From positions 186,001-250,000 of the forward strand of contig NZ_JBHYDM010000004.1 in assembly GCF_051860665.1 (NCBI RefSeq): a stretch of DNA of 64,000 nucleotides, read 5' to 3'. Made by a program: the position numbers and the translations under genes. The notes under the pieces were generated by a model that saw only the letters and a program-made list of their open reading frames with translations, made no database searches and was not told the origin of the DNA. The stretch comes from Falsiroseomonas sp051860665 (GTDB lineage Bacteria; Pseudomonadota; Alphaproteobacteria; Acetobacterales; Acetobacteraceae). Shown here piece after piece: positions 7,218-15,732 of this stretch (its first letter is position 1; every line of letters begins with the position of its first letter).

Positions 7218-8084
7218 TCATCGGATCCGCACGCTGACCGTCACCGGCGCCTCCAGCAGCCCGGTATAGGTGGCGGCATAGTCGTGCCCCGCCTGCGCCG
7301 GCAGGGCGGGCGAGAAGCCGCCGAGCGAGACATAGTCGCCCGCGCGCAGCCGCAGCCCCTGGGCGCGCAGATCCTCCACCAGCCAGGCGAGTGCGGCCAG
7401 CGGATGGCCGAGCAGCGCGCTGCCCGGGGCGCGCGCCACCTCCCGCCCATCATCGGTCAGCGTCACCACCATGGAAGCCAGCCGCGCCGCGAAGTCGGGC
7501 GTCGCCTGCACGGGAATCTCCTCCCCCAGCACGCCGAGCCGGGCGCCGACGTTGATCGAGACCAGCAGCGGGCCGGACCATGCGGTGCCGGCGCCATGCA
7601 CCAGGTCCGGCAGCTCGATGAAGGGAATCACGGCGTCCAGGTGGCGCAGCAGCGCCACGGGGTCGCGGCCCGCCTCGTTCACGCCCTCATCCCGCACGCG
7701 CACCAGCAGGTCGCTCTCCACCGAGGGGACGATGCCGAAGCCGGCCGAAATCTCGGCGCCGGAGCGGGCGCGGATGGTGCCGTGGAAGATGGCGCCGGCC
7801 ACCGGATGCGGCACGCCGAAGCGCTGCTGTGCCGTGGCATTGGTGAGACCCACCTTCCAGCCGACGCGGTCGCCCCAGGGCTGCGCCAGCACGGCCACCA
7901 GCCGGTCCCGTGCGCAGGTCGCATCGGCCAGCGTCATGCCGGGCGGCGGCAGCGGCGCCGCGCGGCGTTCCAGGATGGCGGCGGCGAGGCGCGCCACCTC
8001 CGGCACATCGGGGCAGGCGGCGGCGGCGGGCAGCGGCGTGGCGAGCAAGGCGAGGGCGGCAGCGGCGCTGGCGGCGGTCTTCAT
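7218..8084 (-). CDS. 2-keto-4-pentenoate hydratase/FAH-like protein with a signal peptide
   Basis: A 288-residue protein of the MhpD/fumarylacetoacetate hydrolase fold. Recognisable blocks are VGWKVGLTNATAQQRFG, PVAGAIFHGTI, PSVESDLLVRV (an acidic metal-ligand region), PFIELPDL and the C-terminal GDYVSLGGFSPALPAQAG. Unlike cytoplasmic hydratases, it opens with a textbook signal peptide: K3, then a run of Ala/Leu ending PAAAA before CPDVPE. It therefore probably acts in the periplasm. The substrate cannot be deduced. It sits between proA and nadD, in the same orientation, and is probably co-transcribed. Start ATG 8084. Confidence 0.8.
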   Translation of the reverse strand: MKTAASAAAALALLATPLPAAAACPDVPEVARLAAAILERRAAPLPPPGMTLADATCARDRLVAVLAQPWGDRVGWKVGLTNATAQQRFGVPHPVAGAIFHGTIRARSGAEISAGFGIVPSVESDLLVRVRDEGVNEAGRDPVALLRHLDAVIPFIELPDLVHGAGTAWSGPLLVSINVGARLGVLGEEIPVQATPDFAARLASMVVTLTDDGREVARAPGSALLGHPLAALAWLVEDLRAQGLRLRAGDYVSLGGFSPALPAQAGHDYAATYTGLLEAPVTVSVRIR

Positions 8085-8121
8085 GGCTTTTCTTTCCCCC
8101 CTTCGTCAGCCGGGCGCGGCC

Positions 8122-9387
8122 TCAGGGCCGCGTCTGGCCGGTTCCGATCACCTGGTAGCGGAAGGTGCACAGCTGCTCCGGCCCCACCGGGCCGCGCGCA
8201 TGCAGCCGCCCGGTGGCGATGCCGATCTCCGCCCCGAAGCCGAATTCGCCGCCGTCGCAGAACTGGGTCGAGGCGTTCCACATGCCAACGGCGGAGGCGA
8301 GCTGGTTGAGAAAATATGTGGCCACCGCGGCATCCTCGGTGACGATCGCCTCGGTATGCTCGCTGCCGAAGCGGGCGATGTGCTCCAGCGCCTGATCGAC
8401 GCCATCGACGACCTTCACGGACAGGATGGAGTCCAGCCATTCGGTGGCGAAATCCGCCTCCGTCGCCGCCGGCAGCTCCGGCAGGATGGCGCGGGCGCGG
8501 TCATCGGCGCGGAAATCGCAGCCCAGCGCGCGCAGGTCGTCCACCAGCAGCGGCAGCAAGGCGGGGGCGATGGCGGCATCGATCAGCAGCGTCTCGGTGG
8601 CGCCGCAGACGCCGGTGCGGCGCATCTTCGCATTGGCCAGCAGGCTGCGCGCCATCCCGGGGTCGGCGGCGGCGTGGATATAGGTGTGACACAGGCCCTC
8701 GGCATGGGCGAGGACCGGCACGCGCGCCTCCTCCTGCACCCGCTGCACCAGTCCCTTGCCGCCGCGCGGGATGATCAGGTCGATCAGCCCGGCGGCGCGC
8801 AGCATGGCAGCGACGAAGGCGCGGTCGGCGGTGGGCGCCACCTGCACCGCGGCTTCCGGCAGGCCGGCGGCGCGCAGGCCCTCCACCATGCAGCCATGGA
8901 TCGCCGCCGCGCTGCGCAGCGATTCCTTGCCGCCGCGCAGGATCACGGCGCTGCCCGCCTTCAGGCAGAGCGCCGCGGCATCGGCACCGACATTCGGGCG
9001 GCTTTCGTAGATCATGCCGATGACGCCGAGCGGCTGCGCCACGCGGCGGATCACCAGCCCGTTCGGGCGGGTCCATTCGGACAGCACGCGGCCGACCGGG
9101 TCGGGCAGCGCCGCCACCTCCTCCACCGCCCGGGCCATCGCCTCCACCCGCGCCGGCGTCAGCGCCAGTCGGTCGCGGAAGGCGGGGGAGAGGTCGGGGG
9201 CGGCGGCCAGGTCCTCGGCATTCGCCGCCAGCACCAGGTCCGCGCGCGCGCGCAGCGCGGCGGCGGCGGCCATCAGCGCCGCATCCCGCTGCGGTCGCGG
9301 CGCCGTGGCGAGGCTGCGCGCGGCCTCGCGGGCGGCGTGGGCAGCAGTCTCGAGCAGGCGGGCAACCTCGTCGGACAGGGCGTTCAT
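8122..9387 (-). CDS. proA: glutamate-5-semialdehyde dehydrogenase (gamma-glutamyl phosphate reductase)
   Basis: A 421-residue NADPH-dependent enzyme, second step of proline synthesis. Aldehyde-dehydrogenase fold with the ProA signatures PLGVIGMIYESRPNVGADAA, LRGGKESLRSAAAIH, PRGGKGLVQRV and the catalytic Cys region MRRTGVCGATETLLID. The C-terminus has the FGAEIGIATGRLHARGPVG block. Start ATG 9387 is preceded by AGGAGA at good spacing; a longer frame from 9486 adds unrelated residues. Its partner proB lies 2.7 kb upstream, separated by inserted genes. Confidence 0.97.
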   Translation of the reverse strand: MNALSDEVARLLETAAHAAREAARSLATAPRPQRDAALMAAAAALRARADLVLAANAEDLAAAPDLSPAFRDRLALTPARVEAMARAVEEVAALPDPVGRVLSEWTRPNGLVIRRVAQPLGVIGMIYESRPNVGADAAALCLKAGSAVILRGGKESLRSAAAIHGCMVEGLRAAGLPEAAVQVAPTADRAFVAAMLRAAGLIDLIIPRGGKGLVQRVQEEARVPVLAHAEGLCHTYIHAAADPGMARSLLANAKMRRTGVCGATETLLIDAAIAPALLPLLVDDLRALGCDFRADDRARAILPELPAATEADFATEWLDSILSVKVVDGVDQALEHIARFGSEHTEAIVTEDAAVATYFLNQLASAVGMWNASTQFCDGGEFGFGAEIGIATGRLHARGPVGPEQLCTFRYQVIGTGQTRP

Positions 9388-9640
9388 GGCGATATCTCCT
9401 GCCCCGAGAGGTAGCGCGCGCCCGGCGGGGAGGGAAGCACAGTCGGTTACCGAGGCGGGAGGTGGTTGTAACAGGGGGCGGCGCAAGGCTCCTCACGCCC
9501 GCGTGTCATCATTCTGCCTTATGGCGGCGATGCGGCCTCGCGATTGGAGGGAAATGATCAGGGGGACTATCTCCCCGTCAACGCCGCCGCACTTCAAGAC
9601 AAAGAGGATGCCCCGGCAGAGACGAGTTGAGGATAGGATT

Positions 9641-10003
9641 ATGACCCGCATCAATCGCATGGCCAGTGCGCTGTTCGCCGCCGGAGCCCTGAGCTTCGCC
9701 GTGCCGGCGCTGGCCAATGATGTTTCTTTCCCCCGCGTGGTGGGGACTGGTGAGAATGCTTCCGTGGAATATGGCCCGGCCACTCCACGGAACATCCTGG
9801 GCGGTGGCGCCGTGGCCATCGCAACCGGCCATGATGGCCGCTGGCGCGTGACGCATACCGACGACAGCTATGCCCAGCGCGGCCCGGCCGGCCTGGTGCC
9901 GGTGACCGTCGGCAGCGGCGAGAATGCCACCACCGCCTGGGTGCCGGCCGGCCTTGCGCCGACCACCGGCCTGGCGGGCGGCTTCTCCGGCGCCGGTGGC
10001 TGA
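9641..10003 (+). CDS. small exported protein, first of a tandem paralogous pair
   Basis: A 120-residue protein with a Sec signal peptide (MTRINRMASALFAAGALS, cleavage after PALA). The mature part reads FPRVVGTGENASVEYGP, RNILGGGAVAIATG, a VTHTDDSYAQRG segment and GLVPVTVGSGENA. The second gene of the pair is also exactly 120 residues and shares these blocks in the same order, so the two arose by duplication. Two copies of a GSGEN-type turn suggest internal symmetry. I recognise no family. Start ATG 9641 follows a GAGGATAGG ribosome site. Confidence 0.75.
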   Translation: MTRINRMASALFAAGALSFAVPALANDVSFPRVVGTGENASVEYGPATPRNILGGGAVAIATGHDGRWRVTHTDDSYAQRGPAGLVPVTVGSGENATTAWVPAGLAPTTGLAGGFSGAGG

Positions 10004-10099
10004 ACCCAGCCGGAACCGAAGACAGACAAGACGGGCGGCGGCCATGGGGCCGCGCCCGAAGAGGGGGCCATGAGGGCCCAAGCAGATAGGAAGATCGAA

Positions 10100-10462
10100 A
10101 TGACCCGCTTCAATCGCATCGCCACCGCGGCCCTGGCCGCCGCCACCGTGTCCCTGGCCGCCCCGGCCTTCGCCCAGACCATCGCCGAGAACAGCTATTT
10201 CCCGCAGGTGGTCGGCTCCGGCGAGAATGCCGAGGTGGTCTATGGCCCCGGCCCGGCCCGCAACATCGTCGGCGGCGGTGCCGTGACGGTGACCGAGGAG
10301 CCGAATGGCAGCGTGCATATCCGCCATACGGACAGCAGCTTCGTGCAGCAGGGCCGCCAGGGCCTGGTGCCGGTGACGGTGGGCTCGGGCGAGAGCCAGC
10401 GCACCGTCTGGGTGCCCTCCGCCGATGCCACGCCGCGCACGGCGACCGGCTTCCGGGGCTGA
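10100..10462 (+). CDS. small exported protein, second of a tandem paralogous pair
   Basis: A 120-residue exported protein (signal peptide MTRFNRIATAALAAATVS, cleavage after PAFA) homologous to its upstream neighbour. Shared blocks: FPQVVGSGENAEVVYGP, RNIVGGGAVTVTE, VHIRHTDSSFVQQG, GLVPVTVGSGES and a tryptophan-valine-proline stretch near the end. Start ATG 10100 is preferred over 10070 because signal peptide and length then match the paralogue, and AGGAAGA lies upstream. A GC hairpin with a T run follows the stop codon. Function unknown; probably periplasmic or surface-located. Confidence 0.75.
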   Translation: MTRFNRIATAALAAATVSLAAPAFAQTIAENSYFPQVVGSGENAEVVYGPGPARNIVGGGAVTVTEEPNGSVHIRHTDSSFVQQGRQGLVPVTVGSGESQRTVWVPSADATPRTATGFRG

Positions 10463-10484
10463 AGTCCAGCCAGGCTTCTTGAGA

Positions 10485-10515
10485 AGGGGGCGGTCCGCAG
10501 GGGCCGCCCCTTTTT
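10485..10515 (+). terminator. intrinsic terminator after the paralogous exported genes
   Basis: GGGGCGG (10487-10493) pairs with CCGCCCC (10504-10510) across a 10-base loop and is followed by TTTTT. It lies 22 bases after the stop of the second exported gene, just before the convergent binding-protein stop. Confidence 0.75.
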
Positions 10516-10521
10516 CATGCG

Positions 10522-12027
10522 CTACCGGCCCACCCGCAGGCCCGCGAAGCGGATGATTCCGTCCGGGCTGGGCACGAAACCCTCCACCCCGCGGCGCATC
10601 GCCCAGAACCAGCGGTGGTGGTACAGCATCAGGTGCGGGCGATCGGCCATCCAGAGGGTCGCCGCCTCCCGGTAAAGCGCCTGGCGGCGTGGCGTCTCCG
10701 TCACCTGCCGCGCCTCGGCGAAGAGCGCATCGACGCGCGGATTGGCGTAGCGGCCCCAGTTGAGAAAGCCGTTCGAGGCCAGCCAGAAGCTGATATTGCC
10801 GTCCGGATCCGGCCGGCCGGACCAGATGGCGATCGCCGCCTCGTAGTCGCCGCGCTGGGTCGCCGCGACCATGGCGCTGGATTCCAGGACCTCGATGCGG
10901 ATGTCGAAGCCGCCTTCTGCCGCCATGGACTGGATGATCTGCGCCACCTGCGATTCCACGGGCTGGTTCGGCACCTTCAGCGTGAAGGCGACACGCTCAT
11001 GCCCCGCCTCCCGCAGCAGCGCCCGGGCGCGCGCCGGGTCGCGCGGCGATGGGGCGAGCTCGGGAAAATGGTAGGGCGTGCCGGGTGCCTCCGGCTGGTT
11101 GTTGGCGGCGAAGCGGCCCTCCAGCGCCACCTGGTTGATGATGGCGCGGTCGATGCTGCGCTCGAAGGCTTCGCGCACGCGCGCATCGGCGCCGAGCGGG
11201 CGCTGCGCCAGCGGGCCGTTGCCGAGATTGATGCTGAGCGTCTGGTAGGCGATGGAATCACCGGCCACCAGCCGCAGCCGCTGGTCGCGCTCGACCGAGG
11301 GCAGGTCCACCGGCGCCACGCGCTCGATCAGGTCGAGCTGGCCGGCGCGCAGGTTCAGCAGGCGGACATTGTTGTCGGGGATCGGCAGGAAGATCAGCCG
11401 GTCCGCATGGATATTCGCGGCATTCCAGTGGCCGGCGAACTTTTGCATCTCGATGCGGTCCTGCGCGATGCGCCGGGTCAGCATGAAGGGGCCGGAGCAG
11501 ACCGGGTTCTCGCCGATGCGCTCGGCCATCGGCAGCACGGCCGGCGAAAGCATCATGCCGGCGCGGTCGGACAGCACCGAGAGCAGCGGGGCGAAGGGCT
11601 CGGACAGCACCAGCCGCACGGTGCGGGCATCCGGCGTCTGCACGTCCGAGACCTGCTGCAGCTCGGTGCGCCGGCGGCTTTCGCGGGCGGTGCGGTAGCG
11701 GTCGAGGTTCGCCTTCACCGCCGCCGCGTCGATCGGCGCGCCATCCTGGAAGCGGGCACCTTCGCGCAGGGTCAGCGTCAGCGCGCGGCCATCCGCCGCC
11801 CATTCCCAGGCTGTGGCGAGCTCCGGCCGGAACTGCAGGTCCGGCCCGACATCCACCAGCTTGTCGCAGAGGGCGGCGAAGACCACGCGTTCGACGAAAC
11901 TGCCGGACTGCGCGGGGTCGAGCACGGCTGGGTCCGCGCCGATGCCGATGCGCAGCGTGGTCTGGGCAAGCGCGGGGGCTGCGAGCAGCGGCAGCAGCAG
12001 GGCGGCAAGGGGCAGGGTGCGGCGCAT
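10522..12027 (-). CDS. ABC transporter substrate-binding protein, family 5 (peptide/nickel type), orphan
   Basis: A 501-residue periplasmic solute receptor. Signal peptide MRRTLPLAALLLPLLAAPALA, then the SBP_bac_5 pattern: LRIGIGADPAVLDPAQS, a GRALTLTLREGARFQDGAP block, and DYEAAIAIWSGRPDPDGN followed by a C-terminal lobe. Start ATG 12027 is chosen because it opens the signal peptide. No permease or ATPase genes adjoin it, so it would have to serve a transporter encoded elsewhere. It separates proB from proA. Substrate unknown. Confidence 0.88.
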   Translation of the reverse strand: MRRTLPLAALLLPLLAAPALAQTTLRIGIGADPAVLDPAQSGSFVERVVFAALCDKLVDVGPDLQFRPELATAWEWAADGRALTLTLREGARFQDGAPIDAAAVKANLDRYRTARESRRRTELQQVSDVQTPDARTVRLVLSEPFAPLLSVLSDRAGMMLSPAVLPMAERIGENPVCSGPFMLTRRIAQDRIEMQKFAGHWNAANIHADRLIFLPIPDNNVRLLNLRAGQLDLIERVAPVDLPSVERDQRLRLVAGDSIAYQTLSINLGNGPLAQRPLGADARVREAFERSIDRAIINQVALEGRFAANNQPEAPGTPYHFPELAPSPRDPARARALLREAGHERVAFTLKVPNQPVESQVAQIIQSMAAEGGFDIRIEVLESSAMVAATQRGDYEAAIAIWSGRPDPDGNISFWLASNGFLNWGRYANPRVDALFAEARQVTETPRRQALYREAATLWMADRPHLMLYHHRWFWAMRRGVEGFVPSPDGIIRFAGLRVGR

Positions 12028-12110
12028 CGGCGGGACCTTCGGCCTGGGGAGGGTGGTATCCTGCGCGCATCCCACCCGAGCCGGCAAATCCCCGCCCCGG
12101 CCCAAAAACC

Positions 12111-13241
12111 TCAGCCGGCCAGGGCCAGCAGCACCAGGTCGTCGCGGTGGATGATCTCGTCCCGCCCGCGCCAGCCGAGGATCTTTTCGAGTTCCTCGCT
12201 GCGATGGCCGGCGATGCGGGCGGCGTCGCCAGAGTCATAGGCCACAAGGCCGCGGGCCAGCACCTGGCCGGATTCGTCGCGCACGGAAACCGGGTCGCCG
12301 CGCTCGAAGCGGCCTTCGACGGCGCGCACGCCGGCGGGCAGCAGGGACGATCCGCGCGCCAGGGCGCGGGCCGCGCCGGCATCCACCACCAGCACGCCGA
12401 GCGGCGCCAGGCTGCCGGCGATCCAGCGCTTGCGGGCGGAGCGGCCCTCGCCCTCGGGCAGGAACCAGGTGGCGGGCGCGCCCTGTTCCATCGCCTGCAA
12501 AGGCCGGTCCCGCGCGCCGAGTGCGATCGCCATGGCGCAGCCGGCGCCCGTGGCGATGCGCGCGGCGATCAGCTTGGTGCGCATGCCGCCGGAGGAATAG
12601 CCGGGCGGCGGCTCGCCCCCCATGGCCATGATCTCCTCCGTGATGTGCTCCACCACGGGGATATGCGCGGCGGCGGGATCGCGGCGCGGGTCGGCGGTGT
12701 AGAGGCCGTCGATGTCCGACAGCAGCACCAGCGCATCCGCCTCCACCATCTCCGCCACCCGGGCGGCCAGGCGGTCATTGTCGCCGAAGCGGATTTCCGC
12801 GGTGGCGACGGTGTCGTTCTCGTTGATGACGGGGATGCAGCCGAGCGCCAGCAGCGTGTTCAGCGTGGCACGCGCATTCAGGTAGCGGCGGCGGTCCTCG
12901 CTATCCTCCAGCGTCAGCAGCAGCTGCGCCGCATTGAGCTGCACGGCCGAGAGCGCATCGGCCCAGGCGCCGGCCAGGCGGATCTGGCCGACGGCGGCCG
13001 CGGCCTGCTTCTCCTCCAGCCGCAGCGTCTTCTTGCGCGTCAGGCCCAGCGCATGGCGCGCCAGCGCGATGGCGCCGGAGGAGACCAGGATGACCTCCGC
13101 CCCCCGCGCCCTGAGCGCCGCCACATCCTGCGCCACGCCGGCCAGCCAGGCGGCGCGCGGCGTGGCGGTGGCATTGTCCACCACAAGGGCGGAGCCGATC
13201 TTCACGACGATACGGCGGGCGGTGGCGAGGGAGGGCAGCAT
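12111..13241 (-). CDS. proB: glutamate 5-kinase
   Basis: A 376-residue enzyme phosphorylating glutamate as the first committed step of proline synthesis. The amino-acid-kinase domain covers residues 1-260: RIVVKIGSALVV, VILVSSGAIALARHALG, PVINENDTVAT, FGDNDRLAARVAEMVEADALVLLSDIDGLYTADPR, and GGMRTKLIAA. A C-terminal PUA domain (about 275-370) is present, as in most bacterial ProB, where it takes part in feedback control. Start ATG 13241 is 8 bp after the obgE stop. A longer frame upstream is only the obgE gene read in another phase. Confidence 0.97.
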   Translation of the reverse strand: MLPSLATARRIVVKIGSALVVDNATATPRAAWLAGVAQDVAALRARGAEVILVSSGAIALARHALGLTRKKTLRLEEKQAAAAVGQIRLAGAWADALSAVQLNAAQLLLTLEDSEDRRRYLNARATLNTLLALGCIPVINENDTVATAEIRFGDNDRLAARVAEMVEADALVLLSDIDGLYTADPRRDPAAAHIPVVEHITEEIMAMGGEPPPGYSSGGMRTKLIAARIATGAGCAMAIALGARDRPLQAMEQGAPATWFLPEGEGRSARKRWIAGSLAPLGVLVVDAGAARALARGSSLLPAGVRAVEGRFERGDPVSVRDESGQVLARGLVAYDSGDAARIAGHRSEELEKILGWRGRDEIIHRDDLVLLALAG

Positions 13242-13249
13242 GGCGGGTC

Positions 13250-14275
13250 TCAGGCTTGGCGATGGGCCAGGATCTGCTGGTACAGCGTGTAGAGCACCTG
13301 CTTCACGCCGGCCCCGGTGGCGCCGGAGACCAGCAGCGCCGGCTTGCCGGCCGCCTTGGACAGGGCCTTGAGGCGGGAGGCGGTGGCCTGCGGCGTCATG
13401 GCATCCGACTTGTTCAGCGCCACCACCTCCGGCTTGTCGGCCAGGCCGCCGCCATAGCCAGCCAGTTCCTCGCGAATGGTGCGATAGGCCGCCGCGGGGT
13501 CGGCGGCGGTGCCATCCACCAGGTGCAGCAGCACCGCGCAACGCTCGACATGGCCGAGGAAGCGCGTGCCGAGGCCGGCGCCTTCATGCGCGCCCTCGAT
13601 CAGGCCGGGGATATCGGCCAGGACGAATTCCAGCGAGCCGTCGCGTGAGGGTGTGCCATCCGGGTTCAGCCGCACCACGCCAAGCTGTGGGTGCAGCGTG
13701 GTGAATGGATAGTCCGCCACCTTCGGCCGCGCGGCGGAGACGGCGGCCAGGAAGGTGGATTTCCCCGCATTCGGGAGGCCGAGCAACCCGCTGTCGGCGA
13801 TCAGCTTCAGCCGCAGCCAGATCGACCGTTCCTCGCCCGGCCAGCCCTTGTCGGCGCGGCGGGGGGAGCGGTTGGTGGCGGATTTGAAGGTGGCGTTGCC
13901 ATGGCCGCCATCGCCACCCTTGGCGATCACCACGCGCTGGCCGACCTCGGTCAGGTCCGCCAGCAGCGTCTCCTTGTCCTCGTCCAGGATCTGCGTGCCG
14001 ACCGGCACCTTCATGATGACGTCGTCGGAGCCCGCGCCGGTGCGGTCCTGGCCGGCGCCATTGCCGCCCTTGCGGGACTTGAAGTGCTGGGCGTAGCGGT
14101 AGTCGATCAGCGTGTTCAGGCCGTCCACGGCCTCGATGATGACATCGCCGCCCTTGCCGCCATTGCCGCCATCGGGGCCGCCGAATTCGATGTACTTCTC
14201 GCGCCGGAAGGCGATGACGCCATCGCCGCCGTCACCCGCCTTCACATGGACCTTGGCTTCGTCGAGGAATTTCAT
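13250..14275 (-). CDS. obgE: Obg GTPase, ribosome assembly and stress control
   Basis: A 341-residue Obg/CgtA GTPase. The glycine-rich Obg domain occupies residues 1-158 (MKFLDEAKVHVKAGDGG, FRREKYIEFGGPDGGNGGKGG). The G domain shows G1 GLPNAGKST, G3 DIPGL, and G4 NKSD. The protein acts on late 50S assembly. Start ATG 14275; a longer frame to 14368 is not supported. The order rplU-rpmA-obgE-proB is standard for proteobacteria. A double hairpin precedes it, so it may have its own promoter. Confidence 0.97.
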   Translation of the reverse strand: MKFLDEAKVHVKAGDGGDGVIAFRREKYIEFGGPDGGNGGKGGDVIIEAVDGLNTLIDYRYAQHFKSRKGGNGAGQDRTGAGSDDVIMKVPVGTQILDEDKETLLADLTEVGQRVVIAKGGDGGHGNATFKSATNRSPRRADKGWPGEERSIWLRLKLIADSGLLGLPNAGKSTFLAAVSAARPKVADYPFTTLHPQLGVVRLNPDGTPSRDGSLEFVLADIPGLIEGAHEGAGLGTRFLGHVERCAVLLHLVDGTAADPAAAYRTIREELAGYGGGLADKPEVVALNKSDAMTPQATASRLKALSKAAGKPALLVSGATGAGVKQVLYTLYQQILAHRQA

Positions 14276-14307
14276 GGGTTTATGTCCGGTGTCCGGAAAC
14301 GCGAATG

Positions 14308-14360
14308 GGGGCCTCGCGGCCCCAGCGCGGAAACGCAAACGGGGGCCCAAGGGCCCCCGT
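14308..14360 (-). terminator. two GC hairpins between rpmA and obgE
   Basis: GGGGCC/GGCCCC with a TCGC loop (14308-14323) and a 22-base perfect palindrome, ACGGGGGCCC/GGGCCCCCGT (14339-14360). Read leftward, the second is followed by GTTTGCGTTT, giving a weak U-rich tail. Probably a partial terminator or attenuator that reduces transcription from the ribosomal genes into obgE. Confidence 0.6.
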
Positions 14361-14386
14361 CCAAACACGCGATCCGGAGGATCCGC

Positions 14387-14656
14387 CTATTCGGCCGCGA
14401 CGGCCATGGGCGTGATCGAGACCTGCACGCGACCCTCGGCCTTGCGCTCGAACTTCACATGGCCATCGACGATGGCATGCAGGGAATGCGTGCGGCCGAC
14501 GATCACGTTGTTGCCCGGGCGCATCTTGGTGCCGCGCTGGGTGACGATGATATTGCCGGCCTGGACGAACTGGCCGTCCGAGCGCTTGACGCCGAGGCGC
14601 TTGCCAGCCGAGTCGCGACCGTTGCGCGACGAACCGCCGGCCTTTTTGTGTGCCAT
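14387..14656 (-). CDS. rpmA: 50S ribosomal protein L27
   Basis: An 89-residue L27 with the standard N-terminus MAHKKAGGSSRNGRDSAGKRLG and the GGQFV-like SDGQFVQAGNIIVTQRGT block. The N-terminal tail reaches the peptidyl-transferase centre. It follows rplU by 29 bp in the normal order. Start ATG 14656 with GGGACCCC-region upstream; no length anomaly. Confidence 0.98.
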   Translation of the reverse strand: MAHKKAGGSSRNGRDSAGKRLGVKRSDGQFVQAGNIIVTQRGTKMRPGNNVIVGRTHSLHAIVDGHVKFERKAEGRVQVSITPMAVAAE

Positions 14657-14685
14657 GGTGGGGGTCCCTTTCTGTCGCTAGCGGA

Positions 14686-15003
14686 TCAGGCCGCGGCGAT
14701 CGCGGAGATGCGGAGAACGGTCTGCATCTGGCGATGCCCGTTCTTGCGGCGGCTGTTCTTGCGGCGGCGCTTCTTGAAGATCAGCACCTTGTCGCCGCGC
14801 GTCTGGCCTTCGACCACCGCGGTGACGGTGGCGCCCGGGACGGTCGGCGCGCCGAGCGTCAGGCCGGCATCCGTGCCGAGGGCCAGGACATCGTGGAAGG
14901 TGATGGTGGCGCCGGGCTCGGCCTCGAGCTTCTCGACGGTCAGCACGGCATCGGGGGTGACGCGGTACTGCTTGCCGCCGGTGCGGATCACTGCATAGGT
15001 CAT
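14686..15003 (-). CDS. rplU: 50S ribosomal protein L21
   Basis: A 105-residue L21: MTYAVIRTGGKQYRV at the start, then the VEKLEAEPG segment, GAPTVPGATVTAVV, and the basic FKKRRRKNSRRKNGHRQ tail that contacts 23S rRNA. Start ATG 15003 gives the conserved N-terminus; a longer frame to 15726 crosses the tRNA on the opposite strand and is not coding. First gene of the leftward housekeeping array. Its promoter must lie in 15004-15226. Confidence 0.98.
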   Translation of the reverse strand: MTYAVIRTGGKQYRVTPDAVLTVEKLEAEPGATITFHDVLALGTDAGLTLGAPTVPGATVTAVVEGQTRGDKVLIFKKRRRKNSRRKNGHRQMQTVLRISAIAAA

Positions 15004-15071
15004 GTTCGCGCTCGGGCTTTCGGAGGTCCGGTGCTGCTGGGCGGGTTCGCCCGGACGAGTTTGGGTGATTT

Positions 15072-15085
15072 GGTCAGGACTGACC
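15072..15085. promoter_or_regulatory. inverted repeat upstream of rplU
   Basis: GGTCAGGACTGACC, a 6-2-6 perfect inverted repeat about 70 bases upstream of the rplU start, in its leader or promoter. No regulator is recognised; it may be chance or part of the transcript leader. Confidence 0.3.
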
Positions 15086-15226
15086 ACCAGCATCCCCAGG
15101 CTATTGGAACCTGAGTGGCCGGAGGGCGCAGCGTATAGCGGGCCGCCTGTGGATGAGTCAACGCCGCGCCGACATGCCCCGGGTTGCGCGCGACCGCCGC
15201 GATGATTATAGGGCGCCACCGCCTGC

Positions 15227-15732
<506 letters not shown>

